64,000 bases of DNA. It comes from Citrobacter sp. R56. Lineage in GTDB: Bacteria > Pseudomonadota > Gammaproteobacteria > Enterobacterales > Enterobacteriaceae. Of the stretch, positions 1 to 10,669 are shown one piece after another (within the stretch, counting starts at the first letter, position 1; each line of letters starts with the position of its first letter). Made by a program: the position numbers and the translations under genes. Location of the stretch: assembly GCF_016811995.1 (NCBI RefSeq), contig NZ_CP069159.1, positions 2,046,001 through 2,110,000 on the forward strand. The letters run 5' to 3'. The notes under the pieces are model-generated. The model searched no databases. It was given only the letters and a program-made list of their open reading frames with translations, and had not been told where the DNA came from.

Positions 1-54
1 CTAAAAACACTGGCAACTGATCTGACTAAAGGTCTTAAAATAGAAACAAAATAA
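1..54 (+). CDS. C-terminal fragment of an unknown protein (partial)
   Basis: Frame 1 is open from the window edge to a TAA at 52-54 and reads as a plausible Lys/Thr-rich tail ending in GLKIETK. The other two plus-strand frames meet stops within the first 20 bases. The gene would be convergent with the lipoprotein gene that ends at 61. Only 17 codons are visible, so no family can be assigned and this could be chance. Confidence 0.35.
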   Translation, partial: LKTLATDLTKGLKIETK

Positions 55-60
55 TTATTT

Positions 61-831
61 TCATGAGCCATTGTTCTTTGATAAAAAAATCTTGCCGTCA
101 TTTTCAATACTAAATCCCTTATTGCTTCTGGTAATATAAACTTCACCATGTGACCCATTATTCATATCTAAATCCTCTGATATTGAAGGAAACGATTTTT
201 TTACATCAATAGTATCTAGCCAACTTGGGGTGTTTACTACATCCGCATTAAATTTTACCCGAAATCGACCACTTGTTATGGCTTCTTTGTCATTATATAT
301 AGTCACATCTTTAACTTTCATTTTCCCGATGCAAACTAAAATGGCGTTGTATCTTTTTTTATCGACAGAGATATATTCTTCGCCTTTTTTGGTTATTTTA
401 AACTGGAGTCCAGGGATGTTTGTCGTTGTCTCTGTATAATTTTCATTTTTATAATTTACGGGGTCTGTAAAGTACCCATTAAGATTTAACCCTCCAGAAA
501 TAACCTTGTCGTTAGTTTTTTCAAAAAGGCCTATGTTAGCTAATACATTAATTTGCTTTAGGGCTTTATTGTGTATTCCGTTAGTTTCTATACTAATGGT
601 ATCCCTTTTTTCATCTGTTCTCATTTCGTTAAAATAATTATCGTAATATCTTCTCTGTGTATTAAATTCAATATCCTTGATTCCATGGGAAAGGTTTGAG
701 TAAACACAATCTGAAGATATTTTCTCATTTATCAATGAGCTAGCAACATCAGAGCTTAATATCTTATCATCCTTATTGTTATCACAAGCGCATACTAAAA
801 ATAAAGATAATAGAGCAATTTTCCTGATCAT
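61..831 (-). CDS. Putative inner-membrane lipoprotein, family unknown
   Basis: I do not recognise this 256-residue protein. The ATG at 831 is chosen over an upstream ATG at 915 because it is preceded by a GGTGG ribosome-binding sequence and starts a signal peptide (MIRKIALLSLFLVCAC). The lipobox VCAC puts the lipidated Cys at residue 16. Asp at +2 and Asn at +3 would, by the E. coli Lol rule, keep it in the inner membrane facing the periplasm. The mature part is Lys/Asn/Asp/Ile-rich with no motif I can name. The DNA is clearly more AT-rich than ychF next door, which suggests horizontal acquisition. It is convergent with the partial gene at 1-54. An immunity or stress lipoprotein is possible but unsupported. 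Confidence 0.72.
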   Translation of the reverse strand: MIRKIALLSLFLVCACDNNKDDKILSSDVASSLINEKISSDCVYSNLSHGIKDIEFNTQRRYYDNYFNEMRTDEKRDTISIETNGIHNKALKQINVLANIGLFEKTNDKVISGGLNLNGYFTDPVNYKNENYTETTTNIPGLQFKITKKGEEYISVDKKRYNAILVCIGKMKVKDVTIYNDKEAITSGRFRVKFNADVVNTPSWLDTIDVKKSFPSISEDLDMNNGSHGEVYITRSNKGFSIENDGKIFLSKNNGS

Positions 832-994
832 AATAAACCACCATATTAAACGTATGGAAATATTAACGTATAATACATCTTTTGGGGGGAGGATAGAAAG
901 TCTGAAAATACACAATTAGAAGGCACTTGTAGAGTAAACTGAATTTTTGGCGAGGAGGGGTCAGGTCAGTCCAAATTGAGACTTTATGAAAAGA

Positions 995-1020
995 AAAATC
1001 CACGCAATTGCGTGGATTTT
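995..1020 (-). terminator. Rho-independent terminator of ychF
   Basis: A perfect 26-base palindrome (13-base arms, AAAATCCACGCAA and its complement). In the minus direction it runs into a T-rich tract (TTTTTCTTTTC), as expected for the end of the ychF transcript. Confidence 0.75.
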
Positions 1021-1078
1021 ATCGGGTTTGTTGGTTGCCACGAGATTCAATAAAACCTCATGAGACAACAAATTTTAT

Positions 1079-2173
1079 TTAGACGTTGAACAGGAAATTC
1101 ATTACGTCGCCGTCTTTAACGATATAGTCCTTACCTTCGGCGCGCATCTTACCGGCTTCTTTCGCACCTTGTTCACCTTTGTAGGTGATGAAATCTTCGA
1201 ATGCGATGGTCTGGGCGCGGATAAACCCTTTTTCGAAGTCGGTATGGATTTTACCTGCCGCTTGCGGTGCAGTGGCACCGACCGGGATGGTCCATGCGCG
1301 AACTTCTTTCACGCCTGCGGTGAAGTACGTCTGCAGGTTCAGCAGTTCGTAACCGGCACGAATAACGCGGTTCAGGCCCGGCTCTTCGATTCCCAGTTCT
1401 GCCATAAACTCTTCGCGATCGGCATCGTCGAGTTCAGCGATATCGGATTCAACGGCGGCACACACGGCAACCACGACAGAACCTTCCGCAGCCGCGATTT
1501 CACGCACTTTATCGAGGTACGGGTTATTTTCAAAACCGTCTTCGTTCACGTTGGCGATATACATGGTTGGCTTCAGGGTCAGGAAGCTCAGGTATTTGAT
1601 TGCCGCTTTGTCTTCGTCGGTCAGATTTTTAAGCGCACGCAGCATACCGGCGTTTTCCAGTTGCGGCAGACATTTTTCCAGCGCGGCCTGTTCGGCTTTG
1701 GCGTCTTTATCGCCACCTTTGGCTTTCTTCTGCACGCGGTGCAGGGCACGTTCGCAGGTGTCGAGATCTGACAGCGCCAGTTCGGTATTGATAACGTCAA
1801 TATCGTCAGCCGGATCGACTTTGTTATTCACGTGGATGATGTTGTCGTTTTCAAAGCAGCGAACAACGTGGCCGATGGCTTCGGTTTCACGAATGTTGGT
1901 CAGGAACTGGTTACCCAGACCTTCACCTTTGGACGCCCCTTTGACCAGACCAGCGATGTCGACGAATTCCATAGTGGTGGGGAGAATGCGCTGCGGCTTA
2001 ACGATCTCTGCCAGTTGGTCCAGACGAGGATCGGGCATTGGTACGACACCGGTATTCGGCTCGATAGTGCAGAACGGGAAGTTTGCCGCTTCAATACCGG
2101 CTTTGGTCAGCGCATTGAACAGGGTAGATTTCCCGACGTTGGGCAAACCGACGATACCGCATTTGAATCCCAT
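1079..2173 (-). CDS. ychF: Ribosome-binding ATPase YchF (OLA1/Obg family)
   Basis: This is a 364-residue OBG-family P-loop protein that prefers ATP over GTP, binds ribosomes and is linked to translation and oxidative-stress control. The G1 loop GLPNVGKS lies at residues 9-16, followed by the DxxG region ([19 protein letters not shown]) and a C-terminal TGS domain from about residue 280. The length matches E. coli YchF (363) and the sequence is near-identical throughout. It lies just downstream of pth on the same strand, 116 bases away, as in E. coli, where the two are co-transcribed. Confidence 0.98.
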   Translation of the reverse strand: MGFKCGIVGLPNVGKSTLFNALTKAGIEAANFPFCTIEPNTGVVPMPDPRLDQLAEIVKPQRILPTTMEFVDIAGLVKGASKGEGLGNQFLTNIRETEAIGHVVRCFENDNIIHVNNKVDPADDIDVINTELALSDLDTCERALHRVQKKAKGGDKDAKAEQAALEKCLPQLENAGMLRALKNLTDEDKAAIKYLSFLTLKPTMYIANVNEDGFENNPYLDKVREIAAAEGSVVVAVCAAVESDIAELDDADREEFMAELGIEEPGLNRVIRAGYELLNLQTYFTAGVKEVRAWTIPVGATAPQAAGKIHTDFEKGFIRAQTIAFEDFITYKGEQGAKEAGKMRAEGKDYIVKDGDVMNFLFNV

Positions 2174-2289
2174 GATTTAAATCACCTTAATATCTTGATA
2201 ATCAACCTGTTATAGAAAACAGATTGTAGAAAAGTAAATAACTTTGCCTATTATACACAGCGTAAGGCAAAAATGCCGCATATCCCTGC

Positions 2290-2874
2290 TTATTGCGCTT
2301 TAAAGGTATGCAGCCGGCTCGTTGCTTTAGTCAGGCCATCTTTGAACCAAATCTCCGTGCAACGGGCCGCTTCGTCAATGGCTTCATCAATTAACTTCTG
2401 TTCAGAAACAGGCGGTTTGCCTAACACGAAGCCCACAACTTTGTTTTTATCGCCGGGATGCCCGATTCCGACACGTAAGCGATGAAAGTTAGGGTTATTG
2501 CCCAACTTGCTAATGATATCTTTCAGCCCGTTATGTCCGCCGTGTCCGCCGCCCAGTTTAAACTTCGCCACGCCGGGGGGGAGATCCAGTTCGTCGTGAG
2601 CGACCAGAATTTCATCGGGATTAATACGGTAAAAGCTGGCCATTGCACCAACCGCTTTGCCACTCAGATTCATAAATGTGGTCGGTACTAAAAGGCGAAC
2701 ATCTTCGCCCTCCAGCGTCACTCGGGAGGTATAACCAAAGAATTTAGGCTCATCGCGCAGAGGGGCGCGCAATCGCTCTGCCAGTAAATCAACGAACCAT
2801 GCGCCTGCATTGTGTCGGGTTGCTGCGTATTCAGCGCCGGGGTTTGCCAGGCCGACAATCAATTTAATCGTCAC
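2290..2874 (-). CDS. pth: Peptidyl-tRNA hydrolase
   Basis: Pth cleaves the ester bond of peptidyl-tRNAs released from stalled ribosomes and recycles tRNA in the cytoplasm. The GTG at 2874 gives the standard 194-residue protein starting [12 protein letters not shown] and has AGGA eight bases upstream. An in-frame ATG nine codons earlier lacks family similarity. The catalytic motif ATRHNAGAW carries the essential His (residue 21 with the initiator counted). Asn11, and Asp in HDELDLPPG, are the other active-site positions. The conserved [10 protein letters not shown] loop is present. Confidence 0.98.
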   Translation of the reverse strand: MTIKLIVGLANPGAEYAATRHNAGAWFVDLLAERLRAPLRDEPKFFGYTSRVTLEGEDVRLLVPTTFMNLSGKAVGAMASFYRINPDEILVAHDELDLPPGVAKFKLGGGHGGHNGLKDIISKLGNNPNFHRLRVGIGHPGDKNKVVGFVLGKPPVSEQKLIDEAIDEAARCTEIWFKDGLTKATSRLHTFKAQ

Positions 2875-3048
2875 GCTATTTGTCCTGAGTATGTCTATCA
2901 CTGGCGCGTAGTGTACTGTCTGCGGCGTCGCTTGACAAAAAACAGCGTGTGTTAAGAGAGGAACTGAATAATTTCCCTTGTGGACTATTGAAATGTCAAG
3001 GTGTTCAGAGGGTTATTTGTAAAGTTTTGTTGAACAGATGTTTGTAAT

Positions 3049-3091
3049 TGTGATCGTTCCCGCACATGCAAAGATAACTGTTGTCTATACT
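3049..3091 (+). promoter_or_regulatory. Candidate CRP-dependent class II promoter of ychH
   Basis: A CRP-like site (TGTGA-N6-CCGCA, right half weak) spans 3049-3064. A -10-like TATACT lies at 3086-3091. A transcript starting near 3098 would place the site centre at about -41.5, the class II activator position. E. coli ychH is reported to be cAMP-CRP activated. The assignment here rests on spacing and one good half-site. Confidence 0.42.
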
Positions 3092-3149
3092 TTACACATA
3101 AGGATTAGGGGTATTCCCTGCAGCAACCCAAAAGTTCCGGAGGTGACAC

Positions 3150-3428
3150 ATGAAACGCAAAAACGCTTCGCTACTCGGCAATGTGCTCATGGGGTTGGGT
3201 TTAGTGGTAATGGTTGTTGGTGTTGGTTATTCCATTCTAAATCAGCTTCCGCAGTTTAACCTGCCGCAGTTTTTCGCACACGGCGCGGTGCTCAGTATCT
3301 TTGTCGGCGCTATCCTCTGGCTGGCAGGAGCGCGTGTTGGCGGGCATGAGCAGGTAAGTGACAGATACTGGTGGGTTCGCCACTACGATAAACGTTGTCG
3401 TCGCAGCGATAATCGTCGTCACAGCTAA
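3150..3428 (+). CDS. ychH: Stress-induced small membrane protein YchH
   Basis: YchH is 92 residues and nearly identical to the E. coli protein over its full length. Two hydrophobic spans (about 9-31 and 42-61) predict an inner-membrane hairpin. The C-terminal tail is very basic (RHYDKRCRRSDNRRH). An AGGTG ribosome-binding site lies just upstream. In E. coli it is linked to stress resistance and biofilm formation, and its biochemical role is unknown. It is divergent from pth and convergent with dauA. Confidence 0.95.
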   Translation: MKRKNASLLGNVLMGLGLVVMVVGVGYSILNQLPQFNLPQFFAHGAVLSIFVGAILWLAGARVGGHEQVSDRYWWVRHYDKRCRRSDNRRHS

Positions 3429-3451
3429 GTTTATCTTGCCTGTCACTTTTT

Positions 3452-3485
3452 AATTACCGGTCCGCAAAGGCGCAGACCGGTAATT
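3452..3485. terminator. Inverted repeat between convergent ychH and dauA
   Basis: Arms AATTACCGGTC (3452-3462) and GACCGGTAATT (3475-3485) are perfectly complementary over 11 bases. There is no strong T tract on either side. It is probably a transcript-end stabilising hairpin or weak bidirectional terminator. Confidence 0.5.
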
Positions 3486-3493
3486 GATAGTGA

Positions 3494-5173
3494 TTACAAA
3501 TCAGCCAGTGCGGCTTCGCGATTAGGGAAGAACGCCAGGCGACCAGGAATCGGTTGGATGCCTGCGCGCGCCATGGTGCGTAATGGCTGGAACTCCAGAT
3601 TACTGATTCGCAGCTCACAGCCTTCGGGTAAACGCTTCACAAAGCGCTGGAAGGCATCCAGACCCCCTGCATCCAGCAACGGTACCGCATCCCACTTCAG
3701 AACAACGATACGTTTGCCTTCAATACGTGATTCCAGATCGGTAAAGAGTCCTTCAGCCGCCGCAAAGAACAGTGGCCCAATCACGCGCAGCACCAGCACA
3801 TCATCCGGAACGTCGACGTTCACTGCCGCCAGACGCGTCATACGCGCGATGCGACGCATGAAGAGCAGGGAAGCGAGAACAATCCCCACGCTAATGGCAA
3901 TTACCATATCAAACAGTACCGTCAGTGACATACACATCAGCATGACGATGATGTCGTCCTTCGGCGCATGGCGCAACAGGTCTACGACTTTATGGGCTTC
4001 GCTCATATTCCAGGCGACCATCAGCAGCAGGGCCGCCATCGCGGAAAGCGGCAGCCAGGAAAGCAGCGGTGCCAGTACCAGAAGGGCAAGGATGACCAGG
4101 ATGGCGTGGATCACCGCAGAGACTGGTGAGGTCGCTCCGGCGCGGACGTTAGCCGCAGAGCGGGCAATCGCCGCCGTCGCGGTAATGCCGCCAAAGAACG
4201 GTGCGACGATGTTACCCAGCCCCTGACCGATCAGTTCGCTATTGGCCTTATGCTTGGTGCCGGTCATACCGTCAAGCACCACGGCGCACAGCAGGGATTC
4301 AATCGCCCCAAGCATCGCCATTGAGAACGCCGCTGGAAGCAGGGCACGCAGAGAGGCCCAACTGAGTGTGAAATCGGAATCAGGCAGATTCCACGGCAGC
4401 ACTAACTGCGGCAACAGTTGCGGAATGCCGTTGCCCTGTGAACCATCGGCGAGAATATAGTGGAACTGGGAACCGATGGTGGCGACGTGCCCTCCCGTCA
4501 GATTGACGATCCCCATGACTGCACAGCCTGCCAACAGCGCCGGAAGGTGTCCTGGCAGACGGATACCCAAACGGGGCCACAAAATCAGGGTTCCCAGGGT
4601 GACGACGCCAATAGCGGCATCGCCCAGGTTAATTGTCGGCAGTGCCATAAACAAGGCGCCGACTTTCTGCAAATAGTGTTCCGGAACATGGGCCAGTTGC
4701 AGACCAAGAAAATCTTTAATTTGCATGGTCCCAATGGTGATACCAATACCGGACGTAAAGCCCAGGGTCACGGAGACAGGAATGTATTCGATCAGGCGAC
4801 CAAAACGGGCCAGGCCAAAAAGGATCAGAAAAATACCGGACATCAGGGTTGCGACCAGCAGACCAGCAAGCCCGAACTGCTGCGACACCGGGTAGAGGAT
4901 CACCACAAATGCGGCGGTGGGGCCGGAGACGCTAAAGCGCGAACCGCCGGTCAGAGCAATGACAATCCCGGCCACCGCAGAGGTGTAAAGACCGTACTGC
5001 GGCGCGACGCCACTGCCAATGGCCAGGGCCATGGCCAATGGAATGGCAATGATCCCAACGGTTATCCCGGCGATCAGATCTCGAGTAAATCGAGAAGCGG
5101 TGTATTTTTCTTTCCAACAAGCGTCGATGAGGGCGCGGAAAGGCATCACATGTGAGGAAAATAATCTGTTCAC
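3494..5173 (-). CDS. dauA: SulP-family C4-dicarboxylate transporter DauA
   Basis: DauA (formerly YchM) is an inner-membrane SLC26/SulP transporter. In E. coli it carries succinate, aspartate and fumarate under aerobic, acidic conditions and also regulates DctA. The 559-residue length equals the E. coli protein. A long hydrophobic core (about 25-430) includes the SulP signature around [11 protein letters not shown] cytoplasmic STAS domain follows (about 440-550, with [11 protein letters not shown]). It is convergent with ychH and downstream of prs on the same strand, separated by the prs terminator. Confidence 0.97.
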   Translation of the reverse strand: MNRLFSSHVMPFRALIDACWKEKYTASRFTRDLIAGITVGIIAIPLAMALAIGSGVAPQYGLYTSAVAGIVIALTGGSRFSVSGPTAAFVVILYPVSQQFGLAGLLVATLMSGIFLILFGLARFGRLIEYIPVSVTLGFTSGIGITIGTMQIKDFLGLQLAHVPEHYLQKVGALFMALPTINLGDAAIGVVTLGTLILWPRLGIRLPGHLPALLAGCAVMGIVNLTGGHVATIGSQFHYILADGSQGNGIPQLLPQLVLPWNLPDSDFTLSWASLRALLPAAFSMAMLGAIESLLCAVVLDGMTGTKHKANSELIGQGLGNIVAPFFGGITATAAIARSAANVRAGATSPVSAVIHAILVILALLVLAPLLSWLPLSAMAALLLMVAWNMSEAHKVVDLLRHAPKDDIIVMLMCMSLTVLFDMVIAISVGIVLASLLFMRRIARMTRLAAVNVDVPDDVLVLRVIGPLFFAAAEGLFTDLESRIEGKRIVVLKWDAVPLLDAGGLDAFQRFVKRLPEGCELRISNLEFQPLRTMARAGIQPIPGRLAFFPNREAALADL

Positions 5174-5258
5174 AATAATGTTTCATCCATGAGCGCATCA
5201 TCTGTCAACTAAATGGCAGGTGAAGGAGGCATAAGTCATACAAATAAGGACTACAGAC

Positions 5259-5280
5259 AAAAAAACCCGCCGCAGCGGGT
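5259..5280 (-). terminator. Rho-independent terminator of prs
   Basis: In the minus direction the hairpin ACCCGC-TGCG-GCGGGT is followed by seven T residues (complement of the A tract 5259-5265). It lies 17 bases past the prs stop. Confidence 0.85.
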
Positions 5281-5297
5281 CTTTGAGCCGGGTTCGA

Positions 5298-6371
<1,074 letters not shown>

Positions 6372-6511
6372 TCACCGAAACTCAGCTTGCCCGGCTTACT
6401 CCTCATCATTCACGTTTCGTGTGTGCTGGCATCGAGTACTCGCACCAGGCACATACTGCTGTATACGCCTGGCGATGGGTAAACTCGCCAACTTACTGAA
6501 ACGCGGACAAT

Positions 6512-7363
6512 TTAGAGTAACGTTTTATGCAATGGGGAGAGGTTGACACCCTTCGCCACAAAGCCGTTAAACCATTCCGGGGCTTGCTCAAGCACCTGGC
6601 GTGCATGGGACTCTGTATCGAATTCAGCAAAGACACAGGCCCCTGTACCAGTCAGGCGCGACGGCGCGTATTCTAACAGCCAGGAAAGCGCCGCATCAAC
6701 CTCGCGAAAACGTTTTCTTGCGATAACCTCGCAATCGTTGCTGAATTCACATTTTAATAACGTTTCTATTGACCTTTTTGGCGTGTTACGTGGAAGTTGC
6801 GGATCTTTGAAAATAGTGGGAGTAGGGATGCTTACGCCAGGATGCACCACCAGATACCATTTCTCAGATGGCGTGACCGGCGTCAGGATTTCTCCCACGC
6901 CTTCAGCAAACGCCGCATGCCCACGAACAAAGACTGGCACGTCCGCGCCCAGCGTTAAGCCAATTTCTGCCAGTTCATCGACCGAGAGCGCGCACTGCCA
7001 CAGATGATTCAGCGCCACCAGGACGGTGGCTGCATTGGAAGAGCCGCCTCCCAGACCGCCGCCCATTGGCAAACGTTTCTCAATGCGAATATCGGCACCG
7101 CTTCCCGCAGGCAGTTGTCCACGCGCAGAGGCGGTTTTCATCAGCAAACGCGCGGCGTGAACGATCAGGTTATCGTCGTTCTCAACGCCGTCGACAGGCG
7201 TTAGCAGATGGAGTTCGCCATCGTCGCGTGTTTCAATGCTGATGGTGTCGCCATAGTCCAGAAATTGGAACAGCGTTTGCAGCGTGTGATAACCGTCCGC
7301 ACGCTGTCCGGTGATGTATAAAAAGAGATTCAGTTTTGCAGGGGATGGCCAGTGGGTCATCAT
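6512..7363 (-). CDS. ispE: 4-diphosphocytidyl-2-C-methyl-D-erythritol kinase
   Basis: IspE phosphorylates CDP-ME in the MEP isoprenoid pathway. The 283-residue length equals the E. coli protein. Catalytic Lys10 lies in SPAKLNLF and Asp141 in GADVPVF. The GHMP-kinase ATP loop [12 protein letters not shown] lies at 99-110. The start ATGA overlaps the stop of lolB by four bases, implying translational coupling in a lolB-ispE-prs operon. A PurR-type operator is embedded in its 3' half (6704-6719). Confidence 0.98.
   Translation of the reverse strand: MMTHWPSPAKLNLFLYITGQRADGYHTLQTLFQFLDYGDTISIETRDDGELHLLTPVDGVENDDNLIVHAARLLMKTASARGQLPAGSGADIRIEKRLPMGGGLGGGSSNAATVLVALNHLWQCALSVDELAEIGLTLGADVPVFVRGHAAFAEGVGEILTPVTPSEKWYLVVHPGVSIPTPTIFKDPQLPRNTPKRSIETLLKCEFSNDCEVIARKRFREVDAALSWLLEYAPSRLTGTGACVFAEFDTESHARQVLEQAPEWFNGFVAKGVNLSPLHKTLL
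6704..6719 (-). promoter_or_regulatory. PurR-type operator inside ispE, upstream of prs
   Basis: The minus strand reads AAGAAAACGTTTTCGC. This fits the PUR-box consensus centred on AAACGTTT and is, from memory, the operator reported for E. coli prs. It sits inside ispE about 460 bases before the prs start, consistent with repression of an internal prs promoter by PurR plus hypoxanthine or guanine. Confidence 0.7.
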
Positions 7364-7983
7364 TTCACAATCCAGTTATCCATTTTCAGCTTGATGCGCT
7401 GACTTCCGTCAGACAGTTCCATATTTGCAGGCATCGCAGGCTGCGTTTTGCTGTCATAGCCGCCGTAGACCACCTTCCAGTTTTTCCCGTCCTGGCGGTA
7501 TTTCAGTTCGCTCAGACGGTACTTGTCGTCCAGCGTGTAATCAGTGGCATCGCCCGGCAGACCCAGAATCCACTGGCGCAGGCTATTGAGCGGAATAGGC
7601 ATCCCGGTCAGCTTGCCAATCATCTCTTCTGCGTCGTCGGCGGTATAGTGCTTACCTTTGTTGTCGACAAGCTCCACATTGCCAGGTTGAACATTCAGCT
7701 CCAGCTCCGTACTGCCCAGCGGGTTCGTTAATAGCAGGCGATAGCGGTCCTGTCCCGTTTGTTGCCAGAAGAAGCGGGCGTAAACCTTCTGTTGGTCAGA
7801 AATATAGGCAAATGCGCCGCGCGTCTGATATTGGTGCAGGTTGCGCACTTCCTGCTGATGCTGACGCCATTGCGGGGAATCCGGGCTTTGACCGGGGCCT
7901 TTCGGGGCGTTGATGGTACAGGCAGTGAGGACCAGGCTCGCCAGCGGCAGCAGGCGGATCAGGCGAAAATCAGGCAGGGTCAT
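7360..7983 (-). CDS. lolB: Outer-membrane lipoprotein receptor LolB
   Basis: LolB accepts lipoproteins from periplasmic LolA and inserts them into the inner leaflet of the outer membrane. It is 207 residues with a signal peptide ending in lipobox LTAC (lipidated Cys22). Thr at +2 permits export to the outer membrane. The mature domain begins after a linker ([10 protein letters not shown]) and matches E. coli LolB along its length. It is first in the lolB-ispE-prs operon and divergent from hemA. Confidence 0.97.
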   Translation of the reverse strand: MTLPDFRLIRLLPLASLVLTACTINAPKGPGQSPDSPQWRQHQQEVRNLHQYQTRGAFAYISDQQKVYARFFWQQTGQDRYRLLLTNPLGSTELELNVQPGNVELVDNKGKHYTADDAEEMIGKLTGMPIPLNSLRQWILGLPGDATDYTLDDKYRLSELKYRQDGKNWKVVYGGYDSKTQPAMPANMELSDGSQRIKLKMDNWIVK

Positions 7984-8017
7984 AGTGATGACAAATCCTT
8001 GTAGTACGGTGCAAAAA

Positions 8018-8100
8018 TTGCCTGACGGCGCTACGCTTAAATCAGGCCTACAAACTCAACCCGTAGGCCGGAGCAGGCGAATGCGTCGCCATCCGGCAAC
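8018..8100. repeat. REP pair (BIME) between lolB and hemA
   Basis: Two REP-type palindromic units face each other: CCTGACGGCGCTACGCTTA at 8021-8039 and onward, and an inverted GTAGGCCGGAGCAGGCG...CGCCATCCGGCA at 8063-8098. They sit in the 306-base intergenic region. The rest of that region holds hemA promoter sequence, including a -10-like TATGAT at 8240-8245. Confidence 0.85.
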
Positions 8101-8289
8101 ATCTTGCCATCGGTTGCAGTTATAACCCTTAATGCTAGCGCCGCCACAGGGTATCGTCTATGGTCAAGTTATCTTAATTTGTGCGGTAAGCTATTACTCC
8201 AAAAGGGGGGACTCTCTTTTATTGACCTCGCGCATCCTGTATGATGCACCCAGTCTAACCTTATCAACGCTGGTACTATTCCCGCACAC

Positions 8290-9546
8290 ATGACCCTTTT
8301 AGCGCTTGGTATTAACCATAAAACAGCACCTGTATCGCTGCGAGAACGTGTCACGTTTTCGCCGGATACGCTCGATCAGGCGCTGGAAAGCCTGCAGGCG
8401 CTGCCCATGGTGCGAGGCGGAGTGGTGTTGTCCACGTGTAACCGTACCGAGCTGTACCTTAGCGTTGAAGAACAAGAAAACCTGCAAGAAGCGCTGATTC
8501 GTTGGTTATGCAATTACCATAACCTGAACGAAGAAGACCTGCGCAACAGCCTTTACTGGCATCAGGATAACGACGCCGTCAGCCATCTGATGCGCGTTGC
8601 CAGCGGTCTGGATTCACTGGTGCTGGGCGAGCCGCAAATCCTGGGGCAGGTGAAAAAAGCGTTTGCTGATTCCAGCCGGGGCCACCTGAACGCCAGCGAT
8701 CTGGAGCGCATGTTCCAGAAATCATTTTCTGTGGCGAAACGCGTTCGTACGGAAACCGAAATCGGCGCCAGCGCTGTCTCTGTGGCATTTGCCGCCTGTA
8801 CGCTGGCGCGGCAAATCTTTGAATCGCTGTCCACCGTGACCGTGTTGCTGGTCGGGGCGGGGGAGACCATCGAACTGGTTGCGCGCCATCTGCGCGAACA
8901 CAAAGTGAAGAAAATGATCATCGCCAACCGTACCCGCGAACGTGCGCAGGTATTGGCAGATGAAGTAGGCGCTGATGTTATCTCGCTCAGCGAGATCGAC
9001 GAACGTTTGCAGGATGCGGATATTATTATCAGTTCGACGGCCAGTCCGTTGCCGATAATCGGTAAAGGGATGGTCGAACGGGCGTTGAAAAACCGCCGCA
9101 ATCAACCGATATTGCTGGTTGATATCGCCGTTCCGCGCGATGTTGAACCGGAAGTCGGGAAGCTGGCGAACGCGTATCTTTACAGTGTTGATGACCTGCA
9201 AAGCATTATTTCGCACAACCTGGCGCAGCGGAAAGCGGCGGCCGTGGAAGCGGAAACCATAGTTGAACAGGAAACCAGCGAGTTCATGGCCTGGCTGCGC
9301 GCTCAAAGCGCCAGTGAGACTATTCGTGAATATCGCAGCCAGTCAGAACATGTTCGTGATGAATTAACCGCAAAAGCGTTAGCCTCCCTTGAACAGGGCG
9401 GAGACCCGCAGGCTATTATGCAGGATCTGGCGTGGAAACTGACCAACCGCCTGATTCATGCGCCAACCAAATCTCTTCAGCAGGCCGCCCGTGACGGGGA
9501 TGACGAACGCCTGAATATTCTGCGCGACAGCCTCGGGCTGGAGTAG
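8290..9546 (+). CDS. hemA: Glutamyl-tRNA reductase
   Basis: HemA reduces glutamyl-tRNA(Glu) to glutamate 1-semialdehyde with NADPH, the first committed and regulated step of the C5 haem pathway. It is 418 residues. The catalytic nucleophile Cys50 lies in STCNRTELY and the NADPH-binding loop [15 protein letters not shown] at about 190-205. The C-terminal dimerisation domain is intact. The N-terminus [15 protein letters not shown] is conserved; residues following the start regulate HemA proteolysis in Salmonella. It heads the hemA-prfA-prmC-sirB2-sirB1-kdsA gene string. Confidence 0.98.
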   Translation: MTLLALGINHKTAPVSLRERVTFSPDTLDQALESLQALPMVRGGVVLSTCNRTELYLSVEEQENLQEALIRWLCNYHNLNEEDLRNSLYWHQDNDAVSHLMRVASGLDSLVLGEPQILGQVKKAFADSSRGHLNASDLERMFQKSFSVAKRVRTETEIGASAVSVAFAACTLARQIFESLSTVTVLLVGAGETIELVARHLREHKVKKMIIANRTRERAQVLADEVGADVISLSEIDERLQDADIIISSTASPLPIIGKGMVERALKNRRNQPILLVDIAVPRDVEPEVGKLANAYLYSVDDLQSIISHNLAQRKAAAVEAETIVEQETSEFMAWLRAQSASETIREYRSQSEHVRDELTAKALASLEQGGDPQAIMQDLAWKLTNRLIHAPTKSLQQAARDGDDERLNILRDSLGLE

Positions 9547-9586
9547 CAGCACACCAATCTATTTTTTACAGGGTGCATTTACGCCT

Positions 9587-10669
9587 ATGAAGCCTTCTAT
9601 CGTTGCCAAACTGGAAGCCCTGCATGAACGCCATGAAGAAGTTCAGGCATTGTTGGGTGATGCGGGAACCATCGCAGACCAGGAACGCTTTCGCGCATTG
9701 TCGCGTGAGTATGCGCAATTAAGCGATGTTTCTCGCTGTTTTACGGACTGGCAACAGATTCAGGACGATATTGAAACAGCACAGATGATGCTCGACGATC
9801 CTGAAATGCGTGAAATGGCGCAGGATGAACTGCGCGAAGCAAAAGAAAAATGTGAACAACTGGAGCAACAGCTGCAAGTTCTGCTGTTGCCACAAGATCC
9901 GGACGACGAACGTAACGCATTCCTCGAAGTGCGTGCCGGGACCGGTGGTGATGAGGCGGCGTTGTTTGCCGGCGATCTGTTCCGTATGTACAGCCGCTAT
10001 GCCGAAGCTCGCCGTTGGCGGGTGGAGATCATGAGCGCTAACGAAGGCGAGCATGGCGGTTATAAAGAGATCATTGCCAAAGTGAGCGGCGACGGCGTTT
10101 ACGGCAGACTGAAATTCGAATCTGGCGGCCATCGTGTGCAGCGCGTCCCGGCGACGGAGTCACAGGGGCGTATCCATACTTCCGCCTGTACCGTAGCGGT
10201 GATGCCGGAAGTACCCGAAGCGGAACTGCCGGATATCAACCCGGCTGACCTGCGTATTGATACCTTCCGTTCATCAGGGGCGGGTGGTCAGCACGTTAAC
10301 ACCACCGATTCTGCAATCCGTATCACCCACTTGCCGACCGGCATTGTCGTCGAGTGTCAGGACGAACGTTCACAGCATAAGAACAAAGCCAAAGCGATGT
10401 CGGTGCTGGGGTCGCGCATTCGCGCTGCCGAAGTGGCAAGACGTCAGCAGGCGGAAGCGTCTGAGCGTCGTAACCTGTTGGGCAGCGGCGATCGCAGCGA
10501 TCGTAACCGCACCTATAACTTCCCGCAGGGGCGCGTCACCGATCATCGCATTAACCTGACGCTTTACCGTCTGGATGAAACAATGGAAGGTAAACTGGAT
10601 ATGCTCATTGAGCCGATTGTCCAGGAATACCAGGCTGACCAACTGGCAGCGTTGTCTGAGCAGGAATAA
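9587..10669 (+). CDS. prfA: Peptide chain release factor 1
   Basis: RF1 recognises UAA and UAG in the ribosomal A site and triggers peptide release. It is 360 residues. The codon-reading tripeptide region [14 protein letters not shown] is near residue 185. The universal GGQ loop lies in [15 protein letters not shown] at about 233, where Gln is the methylation target of PrmC encoded next. It lies 40 bases after hemA and its TAA overlaps the prmC start (TAATG). Confidence 0.98.
   Translation: MKPSIVAKLEALHERHEEVQALLGDAGTIADQERFRALSREYAQLSDVSRCFTDWQQIQDDIETAQMMLDDPEMREMAQDELREAKEKCEQLEQQLQVLLLPQDPDDERNAFLEVRAGTGGDEAALFAGDLFRMYSRYAEARRWRVEIMSANEGEHGGYKEIIAKVSGDGVYGRLKFESGGHRVQRVPATESQGRIHTSACTVAVMPEVPEAELPDINPADLRIDTFRSSGAGGQHVNTTDSAIRITHLPTGIVVECQDERSQHKNKAKAMSVLGSRIRAAEVARRQQAEASERRNLLGSGDRSDRNRTYNFPQGRVTDHRINLTLYRLDETMEGKLDMLIEPIVQEYQADQLAALSEQE

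Noticed and set aside
8222-8245. hemA promoter with -35 TTGACC and -10 TATGAT
   Set aside because: The spacer is only 12 bases. The -10 may be real but the -35 partner is not this TTGACC, so no promoter is called.
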